Shown one piece after another: positions 5,905-6,029 of a DNA stretch of 6,029 nucleotides; the first letter of the stretch is position 1; every line of letters starts with the position of its first letter. The stretch lies in contig JAITON010000011.1 in assembly GCA_031289935.1 (NCBI GenBank), forward strand, positions 1 through 6,029, given 5' to 3'. The position numbers and the translations under genes are program-made. The stretch comes from Treponema sp. (GTDB taxonomy: Bacteria > Spirochaetota > Spirochaetia > Treponematales > Breznakiellaceae). The notes beneath the pieces were generated by a model. It saw only the letters and a list, made by a program, of their open reading frames with translations. It was not told where the DNA came from and ran no database searches.

Positions 5905-6029
5905 GAAGCCGGCTCTCTAAGAGTCGAAGTTGACTCTCCGAGAGTCGAAGCCGGCTCTCCGAGAGTCGAAGTTGACTCTCCGAGAGTCGAAGCCGGCTCT
6001 TTAAGAGTCGAAGTTGACTCTCCGAGAGT
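5905..6029 (+). repeat. Tandem 21-bp hairpin repeat array with 42-bp dimeric order, running off the window
   Basis: Six contiguous units begin at 5905, 5926, 5947, 5968, 5989 and 6010; the last is cut after 20 bases. Two unit types alternate strictly. Type A begins GAAGCCGGCTCT; type B begins GAAGTTGACTCT. The three B units are identical where visible. The three A units differ only in the following three bases: CTA, CCG, TTA. In another phase each unit is a hairpin with 7-bp arms GAGAGTC and GACTCTC (or GGCTCTC, with a G-U pair on the plus transcript), a six-base loop GAAGTT or GAAGCC, and one linker C. The array evidently grew by duplicating the A-B dimer. One plus frame and two minus frames are open through it, so coding is undecided. 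Confidence 0.92.

Noticed and set aside
5867..5920. Small ORF beginning ATG ATT CCT before the 21-bp array
   Set aside because: It has 17 codons and no Shine-Dalgarno; the stop falls inside the first repeat unit. The AAAAGGAG nearby lies inside it, not before it.
5895..5933. TTG-started ORF nine bases after the AAAAGGAG at 5878-5885
   Set aside because: It stops after 12 codons at the TGA created by the first B-type unit, so there is no support for a protein.
5750..6029. CRISPR array
   Set aside because: Both repeat sets are contiguous head-to-tail units of 21-23 bp with no unique spacers between them, and no cas gene is present.

Overview
The window looks like chromosomal DNA from a GC-rich spirochete, most likely a Treponema of the insect-gut type (Treponema/Breznakiellaceae). 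This is inference. It rests on the Rpn/transposase-like nuclease family, which is abundant in those genomes, on an outer-membrane TonB-dependent receptor (so a diderm), and on sigma70-type promoters. No rRNA, tRNA or marker gene is present to fix the taxonomy.

Layout from left to right: (1) 1-521, minus strand, a PD-(D/E)XK nuclease of the Rpn family, cut by the left edge. (2) 522-684, its leader and weak promoter candidate, plus a strong intrinsic terminator serving the next gene. (3) 685-1971, minus strand, metY, an O-acetylhomoserine sulfhydrylase. (4) 1972-2132, the metY control region: Shine-Dalgarno, a dyad operator placed at the predicted transcription start, a TTGACA promoter with an extended -10, and A-tracts further upstream. 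(5) 2133-2993, minus strand, a Cof-type HAD phosphatase. (6) 2994-3042, a 49-bp divergent intergenic region in which two promoters interleave and neither gene has a Shine-Dalgarno, so both transcripts look leaderless or nearly so. (7) 3043-5727, plus strand, a TonB-dependent outer-membrane receptor of 894 residues with an N-terminal carboxypeptidase-regulatory-like domain. (8) 5728-6029, no recognisable gene, but two unrelated tandem arrays of hairpin units: about three 23-bp units, then at least six 21-bp units that run off the right edge.

MetY makes homocysteine from O-acetylhomoserine and sulfide. The HAD enzyme probably dephosphorylates a small phosphometabolite. The receptor imports an unknown ligand across the outer membrane using TonB/ExbBD encoded elsewhere. 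Nothing in the sequence ties the three into one pathway. HAD and metY point the same way, and no convincing terminator separates them, so some read-through is possible, but metY has its own strong promoter. The most unusual parts are the hairpin arrays at the right end, the leaderless divergent promoter pair, and the metY operator. No previously undescribed multi-gene system is evident.
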